A stretch of 64,000 nt of DNA from Parasulfitobacter algicola (GTDB lineage: Bacteria; Pseudomonadota; Alphaproteobacteria; Rhodobacterales; Rhodobacteraceae), in contig NZ_JABUFE010000001.1 of NCBI RefSeq assembly GCF_013315265.1, positions 345,001 through 409,000 of the forward strand. Reading direction: 5' to 3'. Each line of letters starts with the position of its first letter. Position 1 is the stretch's first letter. The notes beneath the pieces were generated by a model that did not search any database, was not told the origin of the DNA, and saw nothing but the letters and a program-made list of their open reading frames with translations. Shown piece after piece: positions 44,666 to 53,360 of this stretch. A program made the position numbers and the translations under genes.

Positions 44666-45656
44666 CACGCCAAATTCTGACATCCCCGATCATGTCTCAA
44701 CTGCCCCCGCACATCCGCTTCATGCTGTCTTTCGCACTCTTGAATTCAGAATGCTTTGCCTTGCCCTTTTGCTTGCGGGCATTTTATCAATTTTGTCGCC
44801 CCACTTTCTGACCGAACGCAACATCTTTAACATTCTTGATCAATCCGTCGTCATCGGGATTGTCGCGGTTGGCATGACATTTGTGATTCTAACAGGTGGT
44901 ATTGATTTGTCCGTCGGCGCTGTTTTCGGGCTAACGGGCATCATTCTTGCGCAAGCCCTTCAGATCATGCCAATTCCGTTGGCTATCCCCCTTGCCGTGC
45001 TGGCTGGGGCGGGTATTGGCTTGTTTTCGGGCGTTCTGATCGCGGTGTTTGGGCTAGCCCCCTTTGTCGTGACATTGGGCGTCATGGCAATCGGGCGCAG
45101 CTTGTCATTCATCGCATCCGGACAACGTTCAATTTCGGGCTTGCCACTCGACCTTGATGCCATTGTCTATTCAACTTTTCTTGGCATACCGGCGAATGTC
45201 CTTTTCCTGATTGGCCTTTATCTGTGCGCGTGGGGTTATCTTAGCTATACCAAAGGCGGTCGAACGATTTATGCGATCGGATCAAATGCCGAAGCAGCCC
45301 GTGCTGCGGGACTTTCGACAATGTTCTATTCGATCCTGCCTTATGTTGTCTCCGGCGCACTTGCGGCCGTGGCTGTCACGTTCTCGCTGGCGCAGATCAT
45401 GTCAGCAGACCCAATGGCGGGAAATCAACTGGAACTGGACGCGATTGCAGCAGTCGTAATCGGGGGCGCCAGTCTTTATGGCGGACGAGGATCAGTGATC
45501 GGTACCTTACTGGGTGTCCTGATCATGGTCATGATCCGAAACGGTCTTAATCTGATAGAAGTATCGCCATACTGGCAAGGCACCGCGATCGGCAGCATTA
45601 TCATCATAGCATTGCTCGCAGAACGCCTGATCAACTGGCGATCAACACGCAACTAA
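44649..45656 (+). CDS. CUT2 sugar ABC transporter permease (RbsC-like)
   Basis: A 335-residue permease with eight to ten membrane segments. The conserved GGIDLSVGAVFGLTG region is near 81-95, and GGASLYGGRGSVIGTLLGVLIM is near 274-295. It is the membrane channel of the ribose-type ABC system formed with the ATPase and binding protein upstream. AAGGATGA precedes the ATG, inside the ATPase gene. Only one permease is present, as usual for CUT2, in contrast with the two of the CUT1 module. Confidence 0.93.
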   Translation: MADTPNTPNSDIPDHVSTAPAHPLHAVFRTLEFRMLCLALLLAGILSILSPHFLTERNIFNILDQSVVIGIVAVGMTFVILTGGIDLSVGAVFGLTGIILAQALQIMPIPLAIPLAVLAGAGIGLFSGVLIAVFGLAPFVVTLGVMAIGRSLSFIASGQRSISGLPLDLDAIVYSTFLGIPANVLFLIGLYLCAWGYLSYTKGGRTIYAIGSNAEAARAAGLSTMFYSILPYVVSGALAAVAVTFSLAQIMSADPMAGNQLELDAIAAVVIGGASLYGGRGSVIGTLLGVLIMVMIRNGLNLIEVSPYWQGTAIGSIIIIALLAERLINWRSTRN

Positions 45657-45666
45657 TAGAGGTTTC

Positions 45667-47604
45667 ATGCAAAATCCATCCCGCGCTATCGCACTTTATG
45701 GTACCGACGAAGCGGTCACACCCCCGCGCATCTTGCGTGCTGGAAAATTAAGCGCTGAGCTTGAGGCAGGCAATCTGCGTTATATCCGTTGGGACGGCCA
45801 AGAGGTGTTGCGCGCCATATCGTTCATTGTACGCGACAAGGATTGGGGCACCTATAGTCCAACCATTTCTGACCTAAAGATCAAAGAAGACGGCGAACAC
45901 TTCCGTGTGACGCTTCATGCGGTTGCCGGTGATGCAGGCCAGCATTTTGAGTACGAAGCGAAAATTGAAGGAAACGCCAAGGGACATCTTTCATTTCACG
46001 GAAAAGGTCAAACAAACGATGGTTTCCTGACCAATCGAACCGGCTTTGTTATCCTTCACCCGATTGATGGAATTGCAGGGGCGGCTGTATCGATTGAACA
46101 TACAGACGGCCAGGTTGTCGACAGTACATTCCCAGAGATTGTCGATCCTGTTCAGCCAATGATGGACCTGCACGCGCTAACCCACACCACGCCGGGCGGA
46201 CTGCGTGTGAACACCCTGATGCAAGGCGACACCTTCGAGATGGAGGACCAGCGCAACTGGACCGACGCTTCCTATAAAACCTATGTGCGACCGTTGGCCA
46301 AACCTTGGCCTTATCGAATTGAACCGGGCGAGGTTATAGATCAGACAATCACAGTTACAATTTCGGGTACTGGGCATGGCGCTGAAGATGATGATGCTGT
46401 TAGCTTAAAACCAGGTGATCCTATCAGAACGGTGCCGCCCCTTGGTATTGGTCTGCGCCCCAAAGATGCAGTAAGTGCACTTGCAAACGCGACGGCCCTA
46501 AAAATCCTGAAACCCGCTTATATTATCCTGCATCATGACCAACGATCAGGACATGATGCTTCAACTTTGACTTCAATGCTGCAAGTCGCAGACACCATTG
46601 GTGCAGACCCATGGTTGGAAGCTGTGATCGAAAGTCCTGAAACCACTGATGCAGTCGCTGAAGTTCAAGCGCTTGGTGAAACGGCCAAGGCTCTTGGCGA
46701 TCCCTTTAAAACAGTGTTGGTTTCACCCGCGCCCGATTTAAAATGCACCTTGCCTGGATCTGTATGGCCCCCAGCGCCGGATGCAACAGCGCTTTATGAT
46801 GCCACACGTCAGGCTTTCCCCAATGCGCGCATCGGCGGTGGCATGTTCAGTTATTTCACCGAATTGAACCGAAAACGCCCCCCCACCGATGCGCTTGACC
46901 TGATTAGTTTCACAACATCTCCGATCGTCCATGCAGGCGACGATAGGTCCGTCATGGAAACACACGAAGCACATGCGGCCATTATCAAATCCGTATCAAA
47001 TATTGCAGATGGCGCGCCTTGGGCTGTAGGTCCTTCGGCAATTGGTGTGCGCGACAATCCATATGGAAAGGCCGCTAAAGATAATCCTGACAACATCCGT
47101 CAGGCGATGAACTGGAACGACCCACGGCAACGTGGCTTGCTTGGGGCGGCATGGAATCTTGGTTATTTTGCCGATTTTGCATCAGGTGGCGCTGCGGCCA
47201 TAGCGCTGGGCGGCGCAACGGGGCCGTTCGGAGTGGTCAGTGCCCCTGCTGATTTTCCACAACCTTGGTTTGACGAATTTGGCGGCATTTATCCCGTCTT
47301 CCATGTCTTGCGGGGGCTTGCACGACTTAAGGCCGTAAAGATGCGCAGCCTGAACCTTAACGCAGCCGGACCAATAACTGCGCTTGCAGCGGGCACTGAC
47401 GCAGGTATTGAAATCTGGGTGGCAAACAAGACGCCAAGCGCGACCGATATTACCTTTCAGACACCGGCCAAAGGTACCATTCTGGATGCAACAACCTTTG
47501 CCAAAGCCGCCGTTGATCCCACATATATGGATCAACTTCAGGATCTTTCATCCCCCTATAACCTTGATGCGTTCGCAGTGGCGCGTGTTTTGATCGGAAA
47601 TTAA
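45667..47604 (+). CDS. apnL: Probable D-apionate lactonase
   Basis: A 645-residue cytoplasmic protein resembling ApnL of bacterial D-apiose catabolism, which opens D-apionolactone to D-apionate. The N-terminal beta-rich domain (about 1-220) has the family-like GNLRYIRWDGQEVLRAISF and RDKDWGTYSP. The middle part (about 260-540) looks like a TIM barrel with PWAVGPSAIGVRDNPYG, and a C-terminal beta domain follows. The assignment rests on recalled family likeness, not a search. Its place after a ribose-type transporter and before a D-erythronate-dehydrogenase-like gene (one-base gap) supports sugar-acid breakdown. Active-site residues cannot be named. Confidence 0.68.
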   Translation: MQNPSRAIALYGTDEAVTPPRILRAGKLSAELEAGNLRYIRWDGQEVLRAISFIVRDKDWGTYSPTISDLKIKEDGEHFRVTLHAVAGDAGQHFEYEAKIEGNAKGHLSFHGKGQTNDGFLTNRTGFVILHPIDGIAGAAVSIEHTDGQVVDSTFPEIVDPVQPMMDLHALTHTTPGGLRVNTLMQGDTFEMEDQRNWTDASYKTYVRPLAKPWPYRIEPGEVIDQTITVTISGTGHGAEDDDAVSLKPGDPIRTVPPLGIGLRPKDAVSALANATALKILKPAYIILHHDQRSGHDASTLTSMLQVADTIGADPWLEAVIESPETTDAVAEVQALGETAKALGDPFKTVLVSPAPDLKCTLPGSVWPPAPDATALYDATRQAFPNARIGGGMFSYFTELNRKRPPTDALDLISFTTSPIVHAGDDRSVMETHEAHAAIIKSVSNIADGAPWAVGPSAIGVRDNPYGKAAKDNPDNIRQAMNWNDPRQRGLLGAAWNLGYFADFASGGAAAIALGGATGPFGVVSAPADFPQPWFDEFGGIYPVFHVLRGLARLKAVKMRSLNLNAAGPITALAAGTDAGIEIWVANKTPSATDITFQTPAKGTILDATTFAKAAVDPTYMDQLQDLSSPYNLDAFAVARVLIGN

Positions 47605-47605
47605 C

Positions 47606-48583
47606 ATGCACGTTCTTATTATCGGCGCAGCGGGCATGATCGGCCGCAAGTTTGCAGAAAAAATCGCTTTGACCGGAAGGGTTGGTCAACGCAATGTCGA
47701 CGTACTGACGCTGGCAGATATTGTTATGCCTGATGTGGCATCAGATTTCGCCGGTGAAAGACGGGCGATCGCTGCCGACTTGTCCCTTGCTGGAACGGCC
47801 AAGGCTTTGGTCGCCGATCAGCCGGATGTCATCGTCCATCTGGCCGCCATCGTTTCGGGCGAAGCAGAGGCAGATCTGGAAAAGGGTTACCGGATCAACC
47901 TTGATGGCACACGCGCGCTTTTCGATGCTATCCGGCATATCGACGGATATGTCCCCCGGGTTGTCTATGCATCGTCGCTTGCAGTTTTTGGCGCCCCATT
48001 TCCCGATAAAATCCCCGACGACTTTCATCTGACGCCGCTCACCAGCTATGGGGCGCAAAAAGCAATGGGCGAATTGATGCTTGACGACTATTCCCGCCGC
48101 GGTCTGCTGGATGGTGTTGGAATACGTTTTCCAACGATCTGTATTCGCCCTGGCAAACCGAACAAGGCTGCCTCAAGTTTCTTTTCAGGTATCCTGCGTG
48201 AACCATTGAACGGGACCGAAGCCGTTCTTCCGGTTGATGAAAACGTCCGCCATTGGCACGCAAGCCCCCGTGCGGCGGTTGGTTTTATCGAACAGGCTGC
48301 CGTGATGGATACAACGCTGCTTGGAAACAGACGAAGCCTTACTATGCCGGGTGTTTCTGCAACTGTGGGCGACCAGATCAAAGCCCTGCATGATATTGCC
48401 GGACCGGACGTTGTTCGTCTTATTCGGCACGAACCAAACCCTGACATCGCTGCAATCGTCGCAGGATGGCCGCGCAACTTTGAGGTGAAACGGGCACATG
48501 CCCTTGGGTTTAGGGCAGAAGCATCGTTTTACGATATCATAAAAGTCTATATTGAAGACGAACTAGAGGTAGATAAGTCTTAA
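47606..48583 (+). CDS. denD: NAD-dependent SDR sugar-acid dehydrogenase (D-erythronate dehydrogenase-like)
   Basis: A 325-residue extended short-chain dehydrogenase/reductase. The dinucleotide motif GAAGMIG is at 7-13, the substrate-side YASSLAVFG at 121-129, and the catalytic pair Tyr148/Lys152 (SYGAQK). The sequence resembles DenD, which oxidises D-erythronate to 2-oxo-tetronate. In the apionate context it might act on another four- or five-carbon sugar acid. It is the last gene of the CUT2 operon and is followed by a terminator. The downstream enzymes of tetronate breakdown (OtnK, OtnI) are not in this cluster. Confidence 0.82.
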   Translation: MHVLIIGAAGMIGRKFAEKIALTGRVGQRNVDVLTLADIVMPDVASDFAGERRAIAADLSLAGTAKALVADQPDVIVHLAAIVSGEAEADLEKGYRINLDGTRALFDAIRHIDGYVPRVVYASSLAVFGAPFPDKIPDDFHLTPLTSYGAQKAMGELMLDDYSRRGLLDGVGIRFPTICIRPGKPNKAASSFFSGILREPLNGTEAVLPVDENVRHWHASPRAAVGFIEQAAVMDTTLLGNRRSLTMPGVSATVGDQIKALHDIAGPDVVRLIRHEPNPDIAAIVAGWPRNFEVKRAHALGFRAEASFYDIIKVYIEDELEVDKS

Positions 48584-48596
48584 TCGCTATAAAACG

Positions 48597-48620
48597 TCGG
48601 CCCCAAAGGGCCGATTTTTT
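48597..48620. terminator. Intrinsic terminator after denD
   Basis: A perfect 7-bp stem (TCGGCCC at 48597-48603, GGGCCGA at 48608-48614) with loop CAAA is followed by TTTTTT. On the minus strand the stem is followed by CGTTTTAT, so it can also serve the L,D-transpeptidase gene, which ends beside the T run. Confidence 0.85.
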
Positions 48621-49212
48621 AAATCAACAACACCTGCGTGCCAACTTTTGTCATCGCGAACAGTTCCTGGATGTGTTCGTTGTAAAGCCCAATACATCCG
48701 TTTGACGATTTACGGCCAATCTTGCGCGTGTCGTGCGTGCCATGGATACGATAATATGTCCAAGACAGATATAGTGCATGCGTGCCCAGTGGATTATCAG
48801 GGCCAGGACCTACAAAATCAGGCCATTCCGGGTTACGGCGTTTCATTGACGGTGTCGGACGCCAGCTTGGACCGTCCACTTTGCGTGTCACGCTTGTGCG
48901 ACCGCGACGTGTCAGTTCTTCGGAAATCGGAATGCTGGATGGATATAACTTATAAACGCGCTGATCTTCTGACCAGTAATGCAAAGCGCGCGACGTGATA
49001 TCAACCAGCACAGCGCCATTGCGCAGATTAGAGAAATAAGGACGCCAATCAAGTGAACGGAAACTTGAGATGTTGCGACGGATTTCTGATGAAATCTCAT
49101 TTTCAAATTCAATTGAGTTTTGCGTTTGCGCAATTGCAGGTACAGCCAAGGTTGCAGCCGTCGCGCTTAGAAATGCCCGACGATTTATTGGATTGTGTAA
49201 TTTCTTTTTCAT
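48619..49212 (-). CDS. L,D-transpeptidase (YkuD family), exported
   Basis: A 197-residue peptidoglycan enzyme with a Tat-like signal (NRRAFLSATAATLAVPAIAQ, about 10-29). The YkuD catalytic region has the HGTHDTRKIG histidine segment, and the nucleophile motif reads SNGCIGL (cysteine near residue 178), with asparagine where many relatives have histidine (SHGC). These enzymes form 3-3 cross-links or attach lipoproteins. I chose the ATG at 49212; the longer start at 49284 would add an unlikely cytoplasmic tail before the signal. Confidence 0.88.
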   Translation of the reverse strand: MKKKLHNPINRRAFLSATAATLAVPAIAQTQNSIEFENEISSEIRRNISSFRSLDWRPYFSNLRNGAVLVDITSRALHYWSEDQRVYKLYPSSIPISEELTRRGRTSVTRKVDGPSWRPTPSMKRRNPEWPDFVGPGPDNPLGTHALYLSWTYYRIHGTHDTRKIGRKSSNGCIGLYNEHIQELFAMTKVGTQVLLI

Positions 49213-49379
49213 ATCAGACCTTCTAGCAGATTCGCTTGTTAAGCTTTCCTTAGATATTGCGGGAATGCCGCAGTCACAAATCAAACTCTTGTTAAAAGCT
49301 CAAAGTTCCGCCGATGTGGGTTTGATCCGCAACGCAGTAAGGTATAGAGCAAAGCGAATTATATGCAGGTGATCATAAA

Positions 49380-49910
49380 ATGACTCGACTATTATCCATT
49401 TTTTTGGGTTTGGCTTTAACGCTTTCTGCCTGTGCGACCTATACGGTGGCCCCTACTGGATCAGACGGTAAACCCTTGCCAAAGGTTTATAGGATTAATT
49501 CCTCTGACAGAGCTCAAATTCAGTTTCGTGTATTAGATTCGGTCAATGCTCTGCGAAAAGCGGCAGGTGCGGGTGCTGTTGAGTTAAATTCAGAATTGGT
49601 TGCTGCGGCGGAAACTCATTCCCGTGACATGTCGGTTCAAAACCGCCCATGGCATTTTGGATCCGATGGATCGTCACCTTTGGATCGTGTGCGTCGTGTC
49701 GGATATAAGGGACGCCTGACCGGTGAAAATATATCAGAAACCTATGAGACTGAACTTGAAACACTGGCCGCATGGATGGAAACGCCAGATACGAGATCAG
49801 TTATTCTAGATCCTAGCGCGAATGAACTTGGTATCGCATGGTATCAGGATCGTGGAGGTAAAATCTGGTGGACACTTGTTATGGGTCGCGGCGCTAGGGC
49901 AGGATCGTAA
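49380..49910 (+). CDS. CAP/SCP-domain lipoprotein
   Basis: A 176-residue lipoprotein (lipobox SACA, cysteine near residue 18) with a bacterial CAP domain (SCP/PR1 family). The helix VLDSVNALRKAAGAG near 51-65, HSRDMSVQNRPWHFGSDGSSPLDRVRRVGY near 81-110 and GENISE near 115 are typical. The family is widespread in envelopes with unknown activity. It lies between two L,D-transpeptidase genes and converges on the second with a 17-base overlap, suggesting a shared role at the cell wall. Confidence 0.86.
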   Translation: MTRLLSIFLGLALTLSACATYTVAPTGSDGKPLPKVYRINSSDRAQIQFRVLDSVNALRKAAGAGAVELNSELVAAAETHSRDMSVQNRPWHFGSDGSSPLDRVRRVGYKGRLTGENISETYETELETLAAWMETPDTRSVILDPSANELGIAWYQDRGGKIWWTLVMGRGARAGS

Positions 49911-50388
49911 TCGGCGTTCCGTCCTGAACCATAGCGTAAATGCGTTCCATTTCACGATCAGTCACCGCAATACAGCCCCATGTCCAATCAGCGCCGGCTT
50001 TGCGATAAATTGGACCACGGCCATGAATAAAGATGTCGCCACCAGGTGGTTGACCCAAGGCTTTGGCTTCGGCGATATCGTATTCATTGGGGTATGAAAT
50101 ACCGATCGAAAGGTGAAAATCGCTGTTTGGATTACGGCGATCAATAAAATAATCACCTTCAGGTGTGCGGCCATCACCTTCGATCTTTTTGTCACCGTCA
50201 GGCGCAAACCCAAGATCAATTTCATACTGCTCAAGCACCGTATCATGATGCATTAAAACCAGCTTGCGTTCGCTTTTTAGTACATAAAGTTGCGTCACTT
50301 CCGGGCCATTATATGTCTTAAACTTATTTGCACAGCCGGAAACAGCAGCAACTATAAATACCAAAAAGATAAGTCTGAAGTATTGCAT
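49894..50388 (-). CDS. L,D-transpeptidase lipoprotein (YkuD/ErfK family)
   Basis: A 164-residue lipoprotein with signal and lipobox (AVSGC, cysteine near residue 19). The YkuD domain has the histidine segment IFIHGRGP near 117-124 and the nucleophile motif TWGCIAV (cysteine near 138). The ATG at 50388 gives a signal that starts MQYFRL and is preferred to the upstream start at 50439. It is the second such enzyme within 1.8 kb, different in sequence from the first, so not a recent duplicate. Confidence 0.86.
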   Translation of the reverse strand: MQYFRLIFLVFIVAAVSGCANKFKTYNGPEVTQLYVLKSERKLVLMHHDTVLEQYEIDLGFAPDGDKKIEGDGRTPEGDYFIDRRNPNSDFHLSIGISYPNEYDIAEAKALGQPPGGDIFIHGRGPIYRKAGADWTWGCIAVTDREMERIYAMVQDGTPITILP

Positions 50389-50465
50389 GAACGATAATTG
50401 CCCGATTTTTATTAACAGGCCATTACTTGAAAACAGCAATTTGGGGAAGCAATTTTTCGCCGATC

Positions 50466-51284
50466 TTATTTTTCAGACAACCGTTTTTCGATTGACTCCA
50501 ACCGGGCCATCACCTGATCACGGTATGCATCTGTACGTTCATTTTCTTCCTGTGAATGGGCTTCTTGCATCGAATTGACAATCAGGCCGACCAAAAGGTT
50601 CACTACGGCAAACGTTGTCACCATGATAAACGGTACGAAAAACGCCCAAGCATAGGGATACACTTCCATCACAGGGCGCACGATACCCATGGACCAACTT
50701 TCCAAGGTCATAATTTGAAACAAGGAATAAGCCGATTTGCCTAATGTGCCAAACCATTCAAGCAACTGAGCATGACGCGCATCCGTACACGCGTCGATCA
50801 TCAAATGCTGACATCCAGCACCAAAAAGCTTGGTCGCCATAACCGCACCGATATAGAAAATAATCCCCATCAGCAGGAAAACTGACCCCATCCCGGGAAG
50901 GGCGCTAATGAATCCTTCGACAACGCGGCGCAGCCGGGGGGTGGCGGAAATAACACGCAACACACGTAATACACGCAAGGCGCGCAGCACGCTGAAACTT
51001 TGCGCACCGGGAATAATCGCCACGCCGACAATCGCAAAATCGAACAGGTTCCAGCCCGACTTGAAAAACCGAAATCCATGAGCAATCAGTTTCAGAACAA
51101 TTTCGACAACAAAAACAGCCAGACAAATTTTATCCAGCATCAAAATCACATCACCAAACTGATCCATCAGCGGTTTTGAGGTCTCAAGACCCAAAATAAC
51201 CGCGTTGAATAGAATGACACCAATAATTGTATTGGTCACAAGCGGACTTTGCAGCCAATCGGCAAGGCGAGTTCTGAATGTCAT
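50466..51284 (-). CDS. Voltage-gated sodium channel (NaChBac family)
   Basis: A 272-residue subunit of a homotetrameric bacterial sodium channel. Six membrane segments are visible: the S4 voltage sensor has regularly spaced arginines (LRALRVLRVLRVISATPRLRR, about 96-117), the pore selectivity filter is TLESWSMG (about 186-193), identical to that of NavAb-type channels, and a C-terminal coiled coil follows (RLESIEKRLSE). The ATG at 51284 has GAGGAAA upstream and is preferred to ATGs at 51311 and 51329. Roseobacters often carry such channels; their role in motility or pH balance is inferred from relatives. Confidence 0.93.
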   Translation of the reverse strand: MTFRTRLADWLQSPLVTNTIIGVILFNAVILGLETSKPLMDQFGDVILMLDKICLAVFVVEIVLKLIAHGFRFFKSGWNLFDFAIVGVAIIPGAQSFSVLRALRVLRVLRVISATPRLRRVVEGFISALPGMGSVFLLMGIIFYIGAVMATKLFGAGCQHLMIDACTDARHAQLLEWFGTLGKSAYSLFQIMTLESWSMGIVRPVMEVYPYAWAFFVPFIMVTTFAVVNLLVGLIVNSMQEAHSQEENERTDAYRDQVMARLESIEKRLSEK

Positions 51285-51396
51285 CGATTTCCTCAGGTTT
51301 GCCAATGTCATATCGTGATTTCGCGGCAATGCAGCAAGGGTGTTCTGTGAAAACCTTTAAAAACAGGCGGGATTGAGGCTTTGGTGCATAAGATTT

Positions 51397-53229
51397 TTAT
51401 TCTGCTGCCTCTTCTGATGGCAAAAACGCACCAGATTGACGGTGCCAATACCGCGCATAAACACCATCCATTTCTAGCAATTCCTGATGTGTGCCCTGTT
51501 CCACGATCGCACCGTTTTCCAAAACAATAATCCGGTCCATCTGGGAAATTGTCGAAAGCCTGTGTGCAATGGCCAGCACGGTTTTACCGGTCATCACATG
51601 CACCAATGCACGCTGAATCGACGCTTCGACCTCACTGTCTAGGGCGCTTGTCGCTTCATCAAGAACCAAAATCGGGGCATCCTTCAAAATGGCACGCGCA
51701 AGCGCAATGCGTTGGCGCTGGCCACCCGACAATTTTACACCCCGTTCACCAAGAAAGGCATCATAACCGCTGCGGCCCTTGTGATCTTGCAAACCAAGAA
51801 CGAATTCATGGGCTTCGGCCTTTTGCGTAGCCTCAATTATCTGATCTTCAGACGCACCGGGTTGACCATAAAGGATATTATCGCGTGCGGATCTGTTAAA
51901 CATGGCCGTTTCCTGAGTAACCATGCCGATCTGACGACGCAAACTTTCCTGTCCTACATCGCGAATATTATGGCCGTCGATGAAAATAGCACCCTTTTCA
52001 CACTCATAAAGTCGAAGCAAAAGAGCAACCAAAGTCGATTTTCCTGCGCCCGAAGCTCCGACAATACCCAATTTTTCACCAGGCTTTATTGTCAGATTGA
52101 TGTCCGCGATCCCGCCTTCCTTACGGCCGTAAGTAAATGTGACATCCTTGAATTCAATTCGGCTTTCATTAATGCTGAGTGTATCAGCATCTTTGATATC
52201 GGTCAGACTATAGGGTCTGTTCAGTGTGCGAATACCGTCTTCGATTTCACCAATATTCGCATAAATTCCCATCAAGGTGAAACTCACGAAATTCGACATC
52301 TGCGCTATGCGCAAAGCAATCGCACCCGTCGCTGCAATATCACCTGCACTTGCCAGATTATTCGTCCATAAAAGCAACGCACTACCGATCAGAAAGACCG
52401 GCAGAAGGCCCGCTAGTGCAGTTAACGCAAACCGAAACCCCGCAGAAAGATAGCCAAAATCAACAGCACGGTTCCGAAATACATCCATCGCATTCAGGGC
52501 TGCGCGATCTTCGTGATCTGCATGGGCAAACAACTTAACTGTTTTGATATTGGTAATTGTATCAATAACTTGGCCCGAGACCATTGTACGGGCGTTTGCA
52601 CGCGCTGACGATTTTTTGCGCACCCTTGGAATGAACCACCTGATCAGAAAAATATATCCAACCAGCCAAAGGCCAAGAATGATCGATATGCGCCAATCAA
52701 TTGTCGTCAGCAACAAAACAGCCCCAATGATAGAGGCAAGAGCAAACGCAACAACAGTCACCAATTCAACCATCACATCCGTGACGGCTCGCGCTGTCTG
52801 CATTTGTTTTTGTGCAATACGGCCTGCAAAATCATTGTCAAAAAAGCTGACTGACTGACCCATCGTCCACCGGTGCAATCGCGACAGAACCATCGGATAA
52901 AGGTTAGGGCCAATCACGGCTGAATTCATAAGGGCAGAAATGCCAATAAACCCGGGCCTTATTCCAATGAAAAAGAGAATAAAGATAGTAAGTGCCAACC
53001 AATGCTGTGCAAAAAAAGCCCCAGGGCCCGCATCCAACGCCTGATCAATAATAACGCCCAGAATAAGAGCACTGATGACCTCAAGCGCGCCAACGATCAC
53101 AGAAAAGAAAGCTGCTACCAGAATGACAAGCCCGGCGCCTGACAAGCACCACTGGAAAAAAGCAAAAAGGCTTTGGGGTGGCGGGCCGTCAGAATGCTGA
53201 AAGGCATTGATAAGGTTTGATATTTTCAT
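51397..53229 (-). CDS. ABC exporter, fused permease and ATPase
   Basis: A 610-residue half-transporter that works as a homodimer. Six membrane segments fill the first 340 residues, followed by the ATPase with Walker A GASGAGKST (near 405-413), signature LSGGQRQR (near 510) and Walker B ILVLDEATSALD. The order and the QRQRIALARAI segment match the MsbA/LmrA-like multidrug and lipid exporters. The ATG at 53229 gives MKISNLINAF; a longer frame upstream is unlikely. No partner gene is nearby, so the substrate is unknown. Confidence 0.92.
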   Translation of the reverse strand: MKISNLINAFQHSDGPPPQSLFAFFQWCLSGAGLVILVAAFFSVIVGALEVISALILGVIIDQALDAGPGAFFAQHWLALTIFILFFIGIRPGFIGISALMNSAVIGPNLYPMVLSRLHRWTMGQSVSFFDNDFAGRIAQKQMQTARAVTDVMVELVTVVAFALASIIGAVLLLTTIDWRISIILGLWLVGYIFLIRWFIPRVRKKSSARANARTMVSGQVIDTITNIKTVKLFAHADHEDRAALNAMDVFRNRAVDFGYLSAGFRFALTALAGLLPVFLIGSALLLWTNNLASAGDIAATGAIALRIAQMSNFVSFTLMGIYANIGEIEDGIRTLNRPYSLTDIKDADTLSINESRIEFKDVTFTYGRKEGGIADINLTIKPGEKLGIVGASGAGKSTLVALLLRLYECEKGAIFIDGHNIRDVGQESLRRQIGMVTQETAMFNRSARDNILYGQPGASEDQIIEATQKAEAHEFVLGLQDHKGRSGYDAFLGERGVKLSGGQRQRIALARAILKDAPILVLDEATSALDSEVEASIQRALVHVMTGKTVLAIAHRLSTISQMDRIIVLENGAIVEQGTHQELLEMDGVYARYWHRQSGAFLPSEEAAE

Positions 53230-53360
53230 AAACGACTCAGATGTTGAATTAGCTTGAACAGACGAAAACAAATGCCGTCCCTTTGATAAGGGTGGCATTC
53301 AGACAGATAATTTCATGGCTTAATATTTGATATAGCAGACCACGTGCCCAAAGAAAGCCG

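Noticed and set aside
23829-48583. A genomic island or prophage
   Set aside because: No integrase, tRNA attachment site, direct-repeat ends or phage genes were seen, and base composition is like the neighbours. Only a single decayed transposase is present.
51712-52371. 219-codon open frame on the plus strand
   Set aside because: It is antisense to the ABC exporter ATPase domain, with no Shine-Dalgarno sequence and no family likeness.
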